From NCBI GenBank assembly GCA_903924005.1, contig CAIXZV010000239.1, positions 1-7,764 of the forward strand: DNA of 7,764 bases. The letters run 5' to 3'. A program made the translations under genes and the position numbers. This document shows, piece by piece, positions 1 to 5,476 of this stretch. Source of the stretch: an uncultured Chloroflexota bacterium. GTDB lineage: Bacteria > Chloroflexota > Limnocylindria > Limnocylindrales > CSP1-4. How positions within the stretch are numbered: position 1 is the first letter of the stretch; each line of letters begins with the position of its first letter. Under the pieces are notes generated by a model that saw only the letters and a program-made list of their open reading frames with translations, did not search any database and was not told the DNA's origin.

Positions 1-577
1 CCGCGGCAATCGTGCCGGTGAGCGTGGAGCGGCGAAACACCAGCAGCCACAGGCCGATGGGCAGCAGGAGCGGTTTTGCGAAGACCGCGGCGAGCACCCC
101 CAGCGCGATGCCGCTGCGCGGAGACGGGCGCCCAAACGCCGCGACGGCGACGGCGGCAACGAGCAGTGTGTTCACGTTTCCCAGGAACAGGTCGTGTAGG
201 AACGGCAGGCATGTGCCGACGGCCAGCGCCGCCGGAACCCGATCGCCGGGCCGCCACGTCGGCGTCAGCCGGTGGACCGCCCCCGCGACAACACCGAGTT
301 TCAGGATGGCCCAGACGAGGCTCAGCACGAACGGGTCTAGCCAGCCGAGCGCGGCCCCAATCACGGCCGCAGCGGGCGGATACAGATAGGCGGGGTCGGA
401 GTACAGCTGACCGCCCGTCTCGAGCCGTTGTCCGGCCCGCAGCACAAGGTTGAGGTCGATTGCCCACCAGCTTGGGCCGCGCACCGATTCGAGGATCCAC
501 CTCGCCAGCTCGCCAAGCCCAAACACCATGACGAAGCCCGCGGCAGCCACCCAGGCGAGCCGTTGGCGCGGTGTCAT
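1..577 (-). CDS. GT87/DUF2029-like membrane glycosyltransferase, C-terminus cut by window edge
   Basis: The minus strand is open from the start codon to base 1 with no stop: 192 codons, N-terminal part only. The product is strongly hydrophobic. From the N-terminus it shows a membrane segment at about residues 8-30, then an extracytoplasmic loop starting with Asp41 in WWAIDLNLVLRAG and carrying YLYPPAAAVI (YPP 66-68). More helices follow, with LGNVNTLLVAA (GNVN 133-136) and FAKPLLLPIGLW (Lys168). The order Asp loop, YPP, G-N/Q and K-x-x-P is the pattern I associate with GT87 polyprenyl-phosphate-mannose/hexose-dependent transferases such as mycobacterial PimE, where the loop Asp is catalytic. 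Two in-frame ATGs exist, at 586 and 577. GGGAGGA directly abuts the first and lies 9 bases before the second, so 577 is preferred. The gene is divergent from the one at 671. The acceptor is unknown; family call likely, substrate not determinable. Confidence 0.8.
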   Translation of the reverse strand, partial: MTPRQRLAWVAAAGFVMVFGLGELARWILESVRGPSWWAIDLNLVLRAGQRLETGGQLYSDPAYLYPPAAAVIGAALGWLDPFVLSLVWAILKLGVVAGAVHRLTPTWRPGDRVPAALAVGTCLPFLHDLFLGNVNTLLVAAVAVAAFGRPSPRSGIALGVLAAVFAKPLLLPIGLWLLVFRRSTLTGTIAA

Positions 578-586
578 GGCGTCCAT

Positions 587-593
587 TCCTCCC
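587..593 (-). promoter_or_regulatory. Strong Shine-Dalgarno GGGAGGA of the first minus-strand gene
   Basis: Read on the minus strand, GGGAGGA runs straight into ATG 586 with no spacer and lies 9 bases before ATG 577. Normal ribosome spacing therefore favours ATG 577 and trims three residues from the longest reading. It is the only strong Shine-Dalgarno in the window. Confidence 0.65.
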
Positions 594-625
594 GGCTCAG
601 ATTGTGCAGGCACGCACCGTACACT

Positions 626-638
626 CCCGGCAGCCGGG
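626..638. repeat. 13-bp perfect palindrome in the divergent intergenic region
   Basis: CCCGGC-A-GCCGGG is a perfect 6-bp inverted repeat with a one-base centre. It lies between the minus gene starting at 577 and the plus gene starting at 665/671, just after TACACT (620-625), a weak -10-like hexamer on the plus strand. It could be a transcription-factor operator or a small leader hairpin. GC-rich palindromes arise easily in this base composition, so function is a guess. Confidence 0.35.
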
Positions 639-670
639 TGGGGCGTGACGGAGTGAGGGTGGGCGTGGAC

Positions 671-1588
671 ATGGCGCAGTGGGGCTCCGCGCTGGACGGC
701 ATGTTCGGCAGAGCCGGGCAGGTTGTGCAGCGGTTTGCGCGCCCGCTCCGCGACGGGCTGATCCTCGTGGGCGTGCTCCGCGCGGTCTGGTACTACGTGG
801 TGCAGGGGATCTGGCCGTGGACGTTCATCGGCATTGATGCGCGCGCCTACTGGGGCGTGAACCTCGCGCACCCGTACGCGGCCTCTGGCGTGGGTGATGC
901 GTCCACGTACCTCTATTCGCCCGCCTTCGCGCAGATCACGGCGCCGCTGTCCCTGCTCCCGTACCCGGTGTTCCTCGCGCTCTGGACCGCGGTGCTTGCC
1001 GCAGTGTTCGTGTGGCTTGTCCGGCCGTGGCCGTGGGCGGCCCTGATCCTGGCGCTCCCCGTCTCGTACGAGCTCTTCGTGGGCAACATCCACTTCCTGC
1101 TGGCGGCGGCCCTGGTGGTTGGTCTCGACTGGCCCATCGTCCTGCCCCTCGGGGTGCTGACGAAGATCACCCCGGGCATGGCCATGGGCTGGCACCTGGT
1201 CCGTCGCGACTGGCATCGGCTGGCGGTGGGCCTTGGCTTTACCGCGCTCCTCAGCGTGGCGTCGTACCTGGTGGCGCCCTCGGCCTGGTCCGACTGGTTC
1301 GCGTTTCTCGCCGCCTCGCCGGGCCGCAGCGAACTGCTCGCTCCACGCGTCGCCATCGGCTGCGCCCTGGTGGTAATTGGCGCGCTCTCGGGTCGTCGCT
1401 GGCTGGTTCCGGTGGCGGTGTGGCTGTCGCTGCCCGTGGTCTGGGTGAACTCCTGGGTCATCCTCCTGGCCGTTGTCCGGCTCCGGACGCCGGTTGCCCC
1501 GGTCATGATCCTTGGCGTCAGCGGCAACGGCCGCTCCCGTGGTGCCGCAGCGTTGGGTGGCCCGCAAGACCTGGCAGGCAACGCGTGA
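671..1588 (+). CDS. Compact GT87-like membrane glycosyltransferase, first of a tandem pair
   Basis: A 305-residue polytopic protein with about eight or nine hydrophobic segments. GT87-style landmarks in order: Asp56 in GIDARAYWGVNLAHPYA, where a catalytic loop Asp would sit; LYSP (YSP 82-84, where relatives have YPP); VGNIHFLLAAA (GNIH 138-141); LTKITPG (164-169); and a C-terminal LPVVW (254-258). The family normally runs to about 400 residues, so this is a short form, and only one helix follows LPVVW. The position two after that Trp is Asn260, where the full-length protein at 4301 has His. The frame stays open upstream to 428, but membrane-protein sequence begins only near 671. ATG 671 is called; GTG 665, six bases after GAGG, is a real alternative adding two residues. 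The stop overlaps the next start in GTGA, implying translational coupling. The substrate is unknown. Confidence 0.78.
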   Translation: MAQWGSALDGMFGRAGQVVQRFARPLRDGLILVGVLRAVWYYVVQGIWPWTFIGIDARAYWGVNLAHPYAASGVGDASTYLYSPAFAQITAPLSLLPYPVFLALWTAVLAAVFVWLVRPWPWAALILALPVSYELFVGNIHFLLAAALVVGLDWPIVLPLGVLTKITPGMAMGWHLVRRDWHRLAVGLGFTALLSVASYLVAPSAWSDWFAFLAASPGRSELLAPRVAIGCALVVIGALSGRRWLVPVAVWLSLPVVWVNSWVILLAVVRLRTPVAPVMILGVSGNGRSRGAAALGGPQDLAGNA

Positions 1589-2496
1589 CCCGCAGATCGG
1601 CGGCCGTCGCCCGCGCCCTCGGCGACGGCGGCATCGTTGCCGGGCTGCTCTTTCTGGGCTACCTGCTCGCCGTCACGGCGCCGCAGGTGCACACCCTTGG
1701 TTTTGACGCGTTTGCCTACTGGTCCCTCGACCTTGCTCATCCGTATGCGCACACGGCCGGCGCCCTGGGTGCGTTCACGTACTCACCGGTCATCGCCCGC
1801 CTCTTTGCCCCCTTCGCGCTGGTCCCGTTGTGGCAGTTCACCTTTGCGTGGCTGCTCTTGGGCTTTGGCACAGCGGCCTGGCTGGGTCTCGGCTCGGTCC
1901 GCTCCGTGCTGGCGGTGTTCGCCTTCCCGCCGGTCGCGCTGGAGCTGTACCACGGCAACATCCACCTGCTGCTGGCTGCCGCCGTCTGGCTGGGGTTTCG
2001 ATACCCGGCCGCATGGGCGTTTGTGCTGGTCACCAAGGTCACGCCCGGCGTGGGTCTGGTCTGGTTTGCGGTGCGTCGCGAGTGGCGGTCGCTTGCGATT
2101 GCGTTGGGTGTGACCGCAGTCCTCGTGGCGATCTCCGCGGTCTTCGATGGCGGCCTGTGGGTCTCCTGGGTCCGGGACAGCCTCTGGGCCACCGCCAGCG
2201 GCGCCGCGCTCAACCAGTTCGCGCTGCCCCTGCCGCTGTACCTGCGCCTGCCGCTTGCCGTTGCCCTCGTGGCGTGGGGCGGGCGAACGGATCGGCGCTG
2301 GACCGTGCCCGTGGCCGCCACACTGGCGCTGCCTGTCCTCTGGCCGAGTGGCCTTGCGATGCTGGCCGCTCTCTGGCCCATCCGCCGACAGCGCCTCTCG
2401 GCCGCCGCTGCTGCCAAGCAGGGTCAGCGCGCGGGTCAGCAGCAACCGGCGCTGGAGGTTGGCCCGTCTTCGCGTCCAACGGAGGACGGGGCCTGA
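1585..2496 (+). CDS. Compact GT87-like membrane glycosyltransferase, second of the tandem pair
   Basis: A 303-residue paralog of the preceding gene, starting at GTG 1585 inside the GTGA that ends it (four-base overlap, no clear Shine-Dalgarno, so probably coupled). Aligned landmarks: Asp41 in GFDAFAYWSLDLAHPYA, YSP 66-68, HGNIHLLLAAAVWLG (GNIH 124-127), VTKVTPGVGLVW (150-155) and LPVLW (249-253). The shared LAHPYA and YSP, not found in the other copies, mark this and the previous gene as closest relatives. About eight membrane segments are visible. Residues 271-303 form a polar Ala/Gln/Pro-rich tail, probably disordered. Ser255 replaces the His seen two residues after this Trp in the proteins at 4301 and 2511. 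The frame is open far upstream over the previous gene, but that part is a shadow. The acceptor is unknown. Confidence 0.76.
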   Translation: MTRRSAAVARALGDGGIVAGLLFLGYLLAVTAPQVHTLGFDAFAYWSLDLAHPYAHTAGALGAFTYSPVIARLFAPFALVPLWQFTFAWLLLGFGTAAWLGLGSVRSVLAVFAFPPVALELYHGNIHLLLAAAVWLGFRYPAAWAFVLVTKVTPGVGLVWFAVRREWRSLAIALGVTAVLVAISAVFDGGLWVSWVRDSLWATASGAALNQFALPLPLYLRLPLAVALVAWGGRTDRRWTVPVAATLALPVLWPSGLAMLAALWPIRRQRLSAAAAAKQGQRAGQQQPALEVGPSSRPTEDGA

Positions 2497-2514
2497 TCCT
2501 TACGCTTGGATCAG
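2493..2514. terminator. Hairpin shared by two convergent genes, possible bidirectional terminator
   Basis: CTGATCC (2493-2499) pairs with GGATCAG (2508-2514) around an 8-base loop TTACGCTT. The plus gene's stop TGA (2494-2496) lies in the left arm and the minus gene's stop (2513-2511) in the right arm. Neither strand has a T-tract after the stem, so it is not a textbook intrinsic terminator. Its place exactly between convergent genes suggests a weak bidirectional terminator or 3'-end stabiliser. Confidence 0.45.
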
Positions 2515-3437
2515 CGCGGAGCGCCGGGGCCGGAACGCCATGCGCGCGGCGCGCCGGGTGTGGCCACTACGGCCACCAGCACTGACAGCCCGTGGAACCA
2601 GAGGACCGGCAGCGCGAGCGTGGCAGCGAGGGCGGCCGCGCGGGGTTGGCGCAGCGACCACGCAATCGCCCCAATCGCAAGGACAACCCGAGCCCATGTC
2701 GGGATGAACGCGCCCAGGTTGTACCAGCCGGAATCGGCGGAGCCGACGTGTGTGGCGAAGCGCGTGTACTCCCACCAGAGGTCAGGCCGCAGCGCGAACG
2801 ACACGAGCACCATGCCCATTGCCACGCCGAGACCTGCGAGCAGGGCGCGCGGATTTCGGCGCAGCGCCATCGGCGCGGCCGCAAGGGTGGCGAATTTGGT
2901 CAGGGCAACCGGTACAACCGTCTCCGCCCGTCCGCGGATTGCCGCCGCAACACCTGCGGCGATCAGGAGGTGGACGTTGCCCGCGTCGATTTCGGCGATG
3001 ACGGGCGGGAACACCAGGATGGCGATGCCCGCGACGGTCCATGAACCGGTGGCAATCCGCAGGCAAGCCACCTCCACGGCCCGCCAGATCCACGCGACAA
3101 CCGGCAGGGGAAGATTCGCCAGCGGCATGAACAACTGGGCCAGCACCGGGGGATACAGGTAGGCGGCATACCCGCCAACGCCGGCGGCGTAGATTGGCTC
3201 GCCACGGAGCAGGTGACCCCCGGCGGTCCAATATGCGAAGACATCGCCGCCCCCGTCGCCGCCGTTGAGCATGATCCCGTGGCGGAGCAGCGCCTGAAGG
3301 CCAAAAAGGTAGCCGACCAAGGCGATGCCGAAGCCCAGCAGGCGCACGGATCGCGCATGCTGGGCAGCCACCAACCGCATCCTGCCGCGCGTTGACGTTG
3401 CCAAACTGGCTCCCATTGGCGGTGTCGTCTGCCCCAC
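2511..3437 (-). CDS. GT87-like membrane glycosyltransferase, short form, reverse strand
   Basis: A 308-residue polytopic membrane protein. After a basic N-terminus and a helix at about 33-55, the loop carries GGDVFAYWTAGGHLLRGEPI with Asp65 in the catalytic-type position, then YLYPPVLAQL (YPP 95-97), AGNVHLLIAAG (GNVH 153-156), LTKFATL (Lys181) and LPVLWFHGL (276-284). This is the GT87/DUF2029 order. Like the pair at 671-2496 it stops after about one helix beyond LPVLW, so it is short for the family. Unlike them it keeps YPP and a His (282) two residues after the Trp. The start is GTG 3437, chosen because TAGCAT lies 7 bases before it. ATG 3416 and ATG 3380 are alternatives, and none has a Shine-Dalgarno. 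The C-terminal 15 residues are Gly/Pro/Arg-rich. It converges on the plus pair, 14 bases apart. The sugar acceptor is unknown. Confidence 0.77.
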   Translation of the reverse strand: MGQTTPPMGASLATSTRGRMRLVAAQHARSVRLLGFGIALVGYLFGLQALLRHGIMLNGGDGGGDVFAYWTAGGHLLRGEPIYAAGVGGYAAYLYPPVLAQLFMPLANLPLPVVAWIWRAVEVACLRIATGSWTVAGIAILVFPPVIAEIDAGNVHLLIAAGVAAAIRGRAETVVPVALTKFATLAAAPMALRRNPRALLAGLGVAMGMVLVSFALRPDLWWEYTRFATHVGSADSGWYNLGAFIPTWARVVLAIGAIAWSLRQPRAAALAATLALPVLWFHGLSVLVAVVATPGAPRAWRSGPGAPR

Positions 3438-3444
3438 GACTGAA

Positions 3445-3450
3445 ATGCTA
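3445..3450 (-). promoter_or_regulatory. Putative -10 (TAGCAT) for a leaderless transcript of the minus-strand GT87 gene
   Basis: Read on the minus strand, TAGCAT ends 7 bases before GTG 3437. A -10 hexamer at this distance puts the transcription start at or next to the start codon. No convincing -35 is seen and there is no Shine-Dalgarno sequence. Confidence 0.4.
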
Positions 3451-3485
3451 ACCCGACCGCCGCGCGCACCGTTGCGCTAGGACCG

Positions 3486-3491
3486 TAGACT
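3486..3491 (+). promoter_or_regulatory. Putative -10 (TAGACT) for a leaderless transcript of the GT2 operon
   Basis: TAGACT ends 7 bases before ATG 3499; the bases between (GCCCCAG) hold no Shine-Dalgarno. It mirrors the TAGCAT of the divergent gene, with 35 bases between the two hexamers, so this looks like a compact divergent promoter region. No clear -35. Confidence 0.42.
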
Positions 3492-3498
3492 GCCCCAG

Positions 3499-4299
3499 AT
3501 GTCGCCCCCTGCACTCACGATTGTTCTGCCCGCCTACAACGAGGAGGCTCGCCTGGGCTCCGCGCTCGACGAGCTGTTTGGCTACCTCCATCGGCGTGGC
3601 CACTTTGGCCGAGATGGCCGCCCCGGTGCGGAGGAGCTCCCGCTGTCGATTGACGTGCTGGTGGTGGATGACGGCTCGGCCGACCACACCGCCGACATCG
3701 TCCGCGCCCGCGCGGAGTTCGCCGTAGGCGAGCTGCACCTGCTCTCCGTGCCACACGGCGGCAAGGGATCCGCGGTCCGCGCGGGGATGCTGGCAGCGGC
3801 CGGCGACGTGATCGTCTTTGCGGATGCAGACATGGCCACCCCGCCCGACGAACTGGTGCTGGTGATGGAGGCGCTCCGCACGGCCGACGCGGCCTACGGC
3901 AGCCGTATCCAGGCCGACGGGTCCGACATGCGCACGACGCAGCCGGCTTGGCGCCGCGCCTTGGGCAAGTCGTTCCATCTGCTGGCGTCATGGTGGGTGG
4001 TTGGCCCCGTGGACGACACCCAGTGCGGTTTCAAGGGCTTCCATCGCGAGGTGGCGCGCGACATCTTTGCCCGCCAGAAGATCACCAGCATCGTGTTTGA
4101 TGTGGAGGTCATCTACCTGGTCCGGCGCCTGGGCTACCGCGGCGTTGTTGTCCCCATCCATTGGGGTGATCGGCGCGGCTCTCGTATGCGCCCGGGGTTC
4201 CTGCTTGGGCTGCGGGTGGCGTGGGACTTGTTTCGCGTTCCGCTGCTCCACCGCGGCCTTCGGCCGGCGAAGGATGTCGGCGACCTCCGCCGGGGCTAG
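3499..4299 (+). CDS. GT2 glycosyltransferase, polyprenyl/dolichyl-phosphate glucose or mannose synthase-like
   Basis: A 266-residue GT-A fold family 2 glycosyltransferase. Motifs: nucleotide-sugar binding start TIVLPAYNEEARLG (7-20); VLVVDDGSADHT (53-64) with the VDDGS signature; HGGKGSAVRAGM (86-97); the metal/sugar DXD as Asp109-Ala-Asp111 in VIVFADADMATP; DTQCGFKGF (173-181); FDVE (200-203); and HWGDRRGSRM (221-230). The DTQCGFKGF and FDVE combination is typical of the Alg5/DPM1-like branch, which transfers glucose or mannose from UDP-Glc or GDP-Man to a polyprenyl phosphate on the cytoplasmic face. There is no N-terminal anchor helix as in Alg5 and no C-terminal membrane pair as in GtrB. 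The region around residues 232-251 is hydrophobic/amphipathic and may touch the membrane. It heads a plus-strand run, one base before the next GT87 gene, so it plausibly makes that enzyme's donor. Glucose versus mannose cannot be decided here. Confidence 0.9.
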   Translation: MSPPALTIVLPAYNEEARLGSALDELFGYLHRRGHFGRDGRPGAEELPLSIDVLVVDDGSADHTADIVRARAEFAVGELHLLSVPHGGKGSAVRAGMLAAAGDVIVFADADMATPPDELVLVMEALRTADAAYGSRIQADGSDMRTTQPAWRRALGKSFHLLASWWVVGPVDDTQCGFKGFHREVARDIFARQKITSIVFDVEVIYLVRRLGYRGVVVPIHWGDRRGSRMRPGFLLGLRVAWDLFRVPLLHRGLRPAKDVGDLRRG

Positions 4300-4300
4300 G

Positions 4301-5470
4301 GTGCCGGTGGTGGGCGGCCCCGGCGCGGCGGCGTTGCGCCTCATGCGGTCACCCGCGCTGCTCCGCGTTGTGGCGGTGTTGGCCGCGGTGGTGATCCCCG
4401 GGGCTGTGCTGCTGGTTGCCGGTGACACGCTGGGCTATGACTTCCGCGCCTACCATGCGGCCGCTTTGCGGGTCCTTGGGGGCGCCCCCGCCTACGACCT
4501 CTCGTATGTCGTTGCCGGCCCGTATGGGCTCTTCCTCTATCCGCCGACGTTCCTGCCGTTCGTCCTGCCGTTTGCGCTGCTGGACGTCACGGCGGCCACG
4601 TGGCTGTGGACAGCGCTGTTGGCCGGCGCCACGGTGTTTGGCATCGCGCGTATGCCCGTGCGCGCCCAGACCCGCTGGCTTGTCCTCCTGCTGGCTGCGC
4701 AGTCCTGGCCGGCCGTCTACGCGCTCAAGTTGGGGCAAGTGGGCGGGTTCCTGGTCCTTCTGTTTGTTGAGGGCTGGCGCGCGATCGAGGAGAGCCACCC
4801 CGGCGGCGACCCCGGCGGCGACCGCGTCGGCGGCCGCGTCGGCAAGACCGGCCGCGGCGCCGTTCTGGGCATCACGGGTGCGCTGGGCGCCGCGATCAAA
4901 CTGCAGCCGGGGCTGGTGCTTGTGTGGGCGCTTGTGACCCGGCGGTTCACCGCGGTCATCGCGGGCGCTGCAACGCTGGCAGTGCTGGCGCTTCTGGCCA
5001 CGCTCATCGGCGGCCCCACCGTCTGGACAGGCTTTGTCACCATCATCACGCGTGTCACCGATGCCGTTGGCACACCGCACAACTTCACGCCGGGCGCCGT
5101 GGCGCTGGGCTTGGGCGCCACGCATGACGCTGCAACCCTCGTCCAGACGGGGTCGATGGCGCTTGTCCTGGCGGTTGTGGGCTGGTCGGTGCTGCGCCTG
5201 CCGGCCACCCCGTCGTATCTCGTTGCCGTTGTTGCCACACAGCTGCTCTCGCCGGTCTTGTGGGACCACTACGCCATCGTGCTGCTGGTGCCCGTGGCGT
5301 GGCTGCTTGACCGAGGCTGGCGATGGGCGGTGGTGGTGCCGCTGGCCACCAGCGTGTTTGTCATCGGCCTGCTGCCGCCGATCACATACCCGGCGGTCTT
5401 TGCCCTCACGCTTGTCTTGCTGGTTGCCGAAGGGCGACGCAAGAGCGCCAGCGCCCTAGGCCGATACTAG
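4301..5470 (+). CDS. Full-length GT87/DUF2029 membrane glycosyltransferase
   Basis: A 389-residue polytopic protein of normal GT87 length. Landmarks: helix about 20-40; loop Asp47 in LGYDFRAYHAAALRVLGG; GLFLYPPTFLPFVLPF (YPP 80-82); YALKLGQVGGFLVLL (GQ 145-146); AIKLQPGLVLVWAL (Lys200, QPG); HNFTPGAVALGLG (260-272); and LLSPVLWDHYAIVLLVP (SPVLWDHY 317-324), followed by two further helices absent from the short paralogs. This is the classic GT87 plan: an enzyme using polyprenyl-phosphate sugar on the outer face. A Gly-rich insert at about 167-183 is built from 12-bp DNA repeats. GTG 4301, one base after the GT2 stop and five bases after GGGG, is taken as the start; ATG 4343 (shorter by 14 residues) is the alternative. 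The frame is open upstream inside the GT2 gene, which is shadow. Close linkage suggests it uses the GT2 product. Confidence 0.85.
   Translation: MPVVGGPGAAALRLMRSPALLRVVAVLAAVVIPGAVLLVAGDTLGYDFRAYHAAALRVLGGAPAYDLSYVVAGPYGLFLYPPTFLPFVLPFALLDVTAATWLWTALLAGATVFGIARMPVRAQTRWLVLLLAAQSWPAVYALKLGQVGGFLVLLFVEGWRAIEESHPGGDPGGDRVGGRVGKTGRGAVLGITGALGAAIKLQPGLVLVWALVTRRFTAVIAGAATLAVLALLATLIGGPTVWTGFVTIITRVTDAVGTPHNFTPGAVALGLGATHDAATLVQTGSMALVLAVVGWSVLRLPATPSYLVAVVATQLLSPVLWDHYAIVLLVPVAWLLDRGWRWAVVVPLATSVFVIGLLPPITYPAVFALTLVLLVAEGRRKSASALGRY
4798..4843 (+). repeat. 12-bp tandem repeats coding a Gly-rich loop in the GT87 gene
   Basis: Two exact copies of CCCCGGCGGCGA (4798-4821) are followed by CCGCGTCGGCGG (4822-4833) and ten matching bases of it (4834-4843). 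In frame they code PGGD-PGGD-RVGG-RVGK, a hydrophilic loop between two hydrophobic segments. The unit keeps frame, so copy number could change without breaking the gene. Confidence 0.75.
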
Positions 5471-5476
5471 GCCGAT
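5456..5476 (+). repeat. 10-bp direct repeat over the stop/start junction of two genes
   Basis: CTAGGCCGAT occurs at 5456-5465 and again at 5467-5476, one base apart. The second copy supplies the upstream gene's TAG stop (5468-5470) and the first two bases of the downstream ATG (5475). It looks like a small local duplication; a regulatory role is not evident. Confidence 0.6.

Noticed and set aside
428..664. N-terminal extension of the compact GT87 gene back to 428
   Set aside because: It overlaps the minus-strand GT87 gene and reads as low-complexity polar sequence. Hydrophobic protein begins only after 671.
913..2445. Long open frames opposite the tandem GT87 pair (for example 913-1752 and 1737-2417 on the minus strand)
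   Set aside because: They are Arg/Ala/Thr/Pro-rich shadows typical of high-GC DNA. The plus frames code coherent membrane proteins with family motifs.
4001..4300. Possible long N-terminal extension of the GT87 protein, overlapping the GT2 gene
   Set aside because: The extension lies in another frame of a well-supported GT2 gene and its sequence has no GT87 character before residue 1 at 4301.
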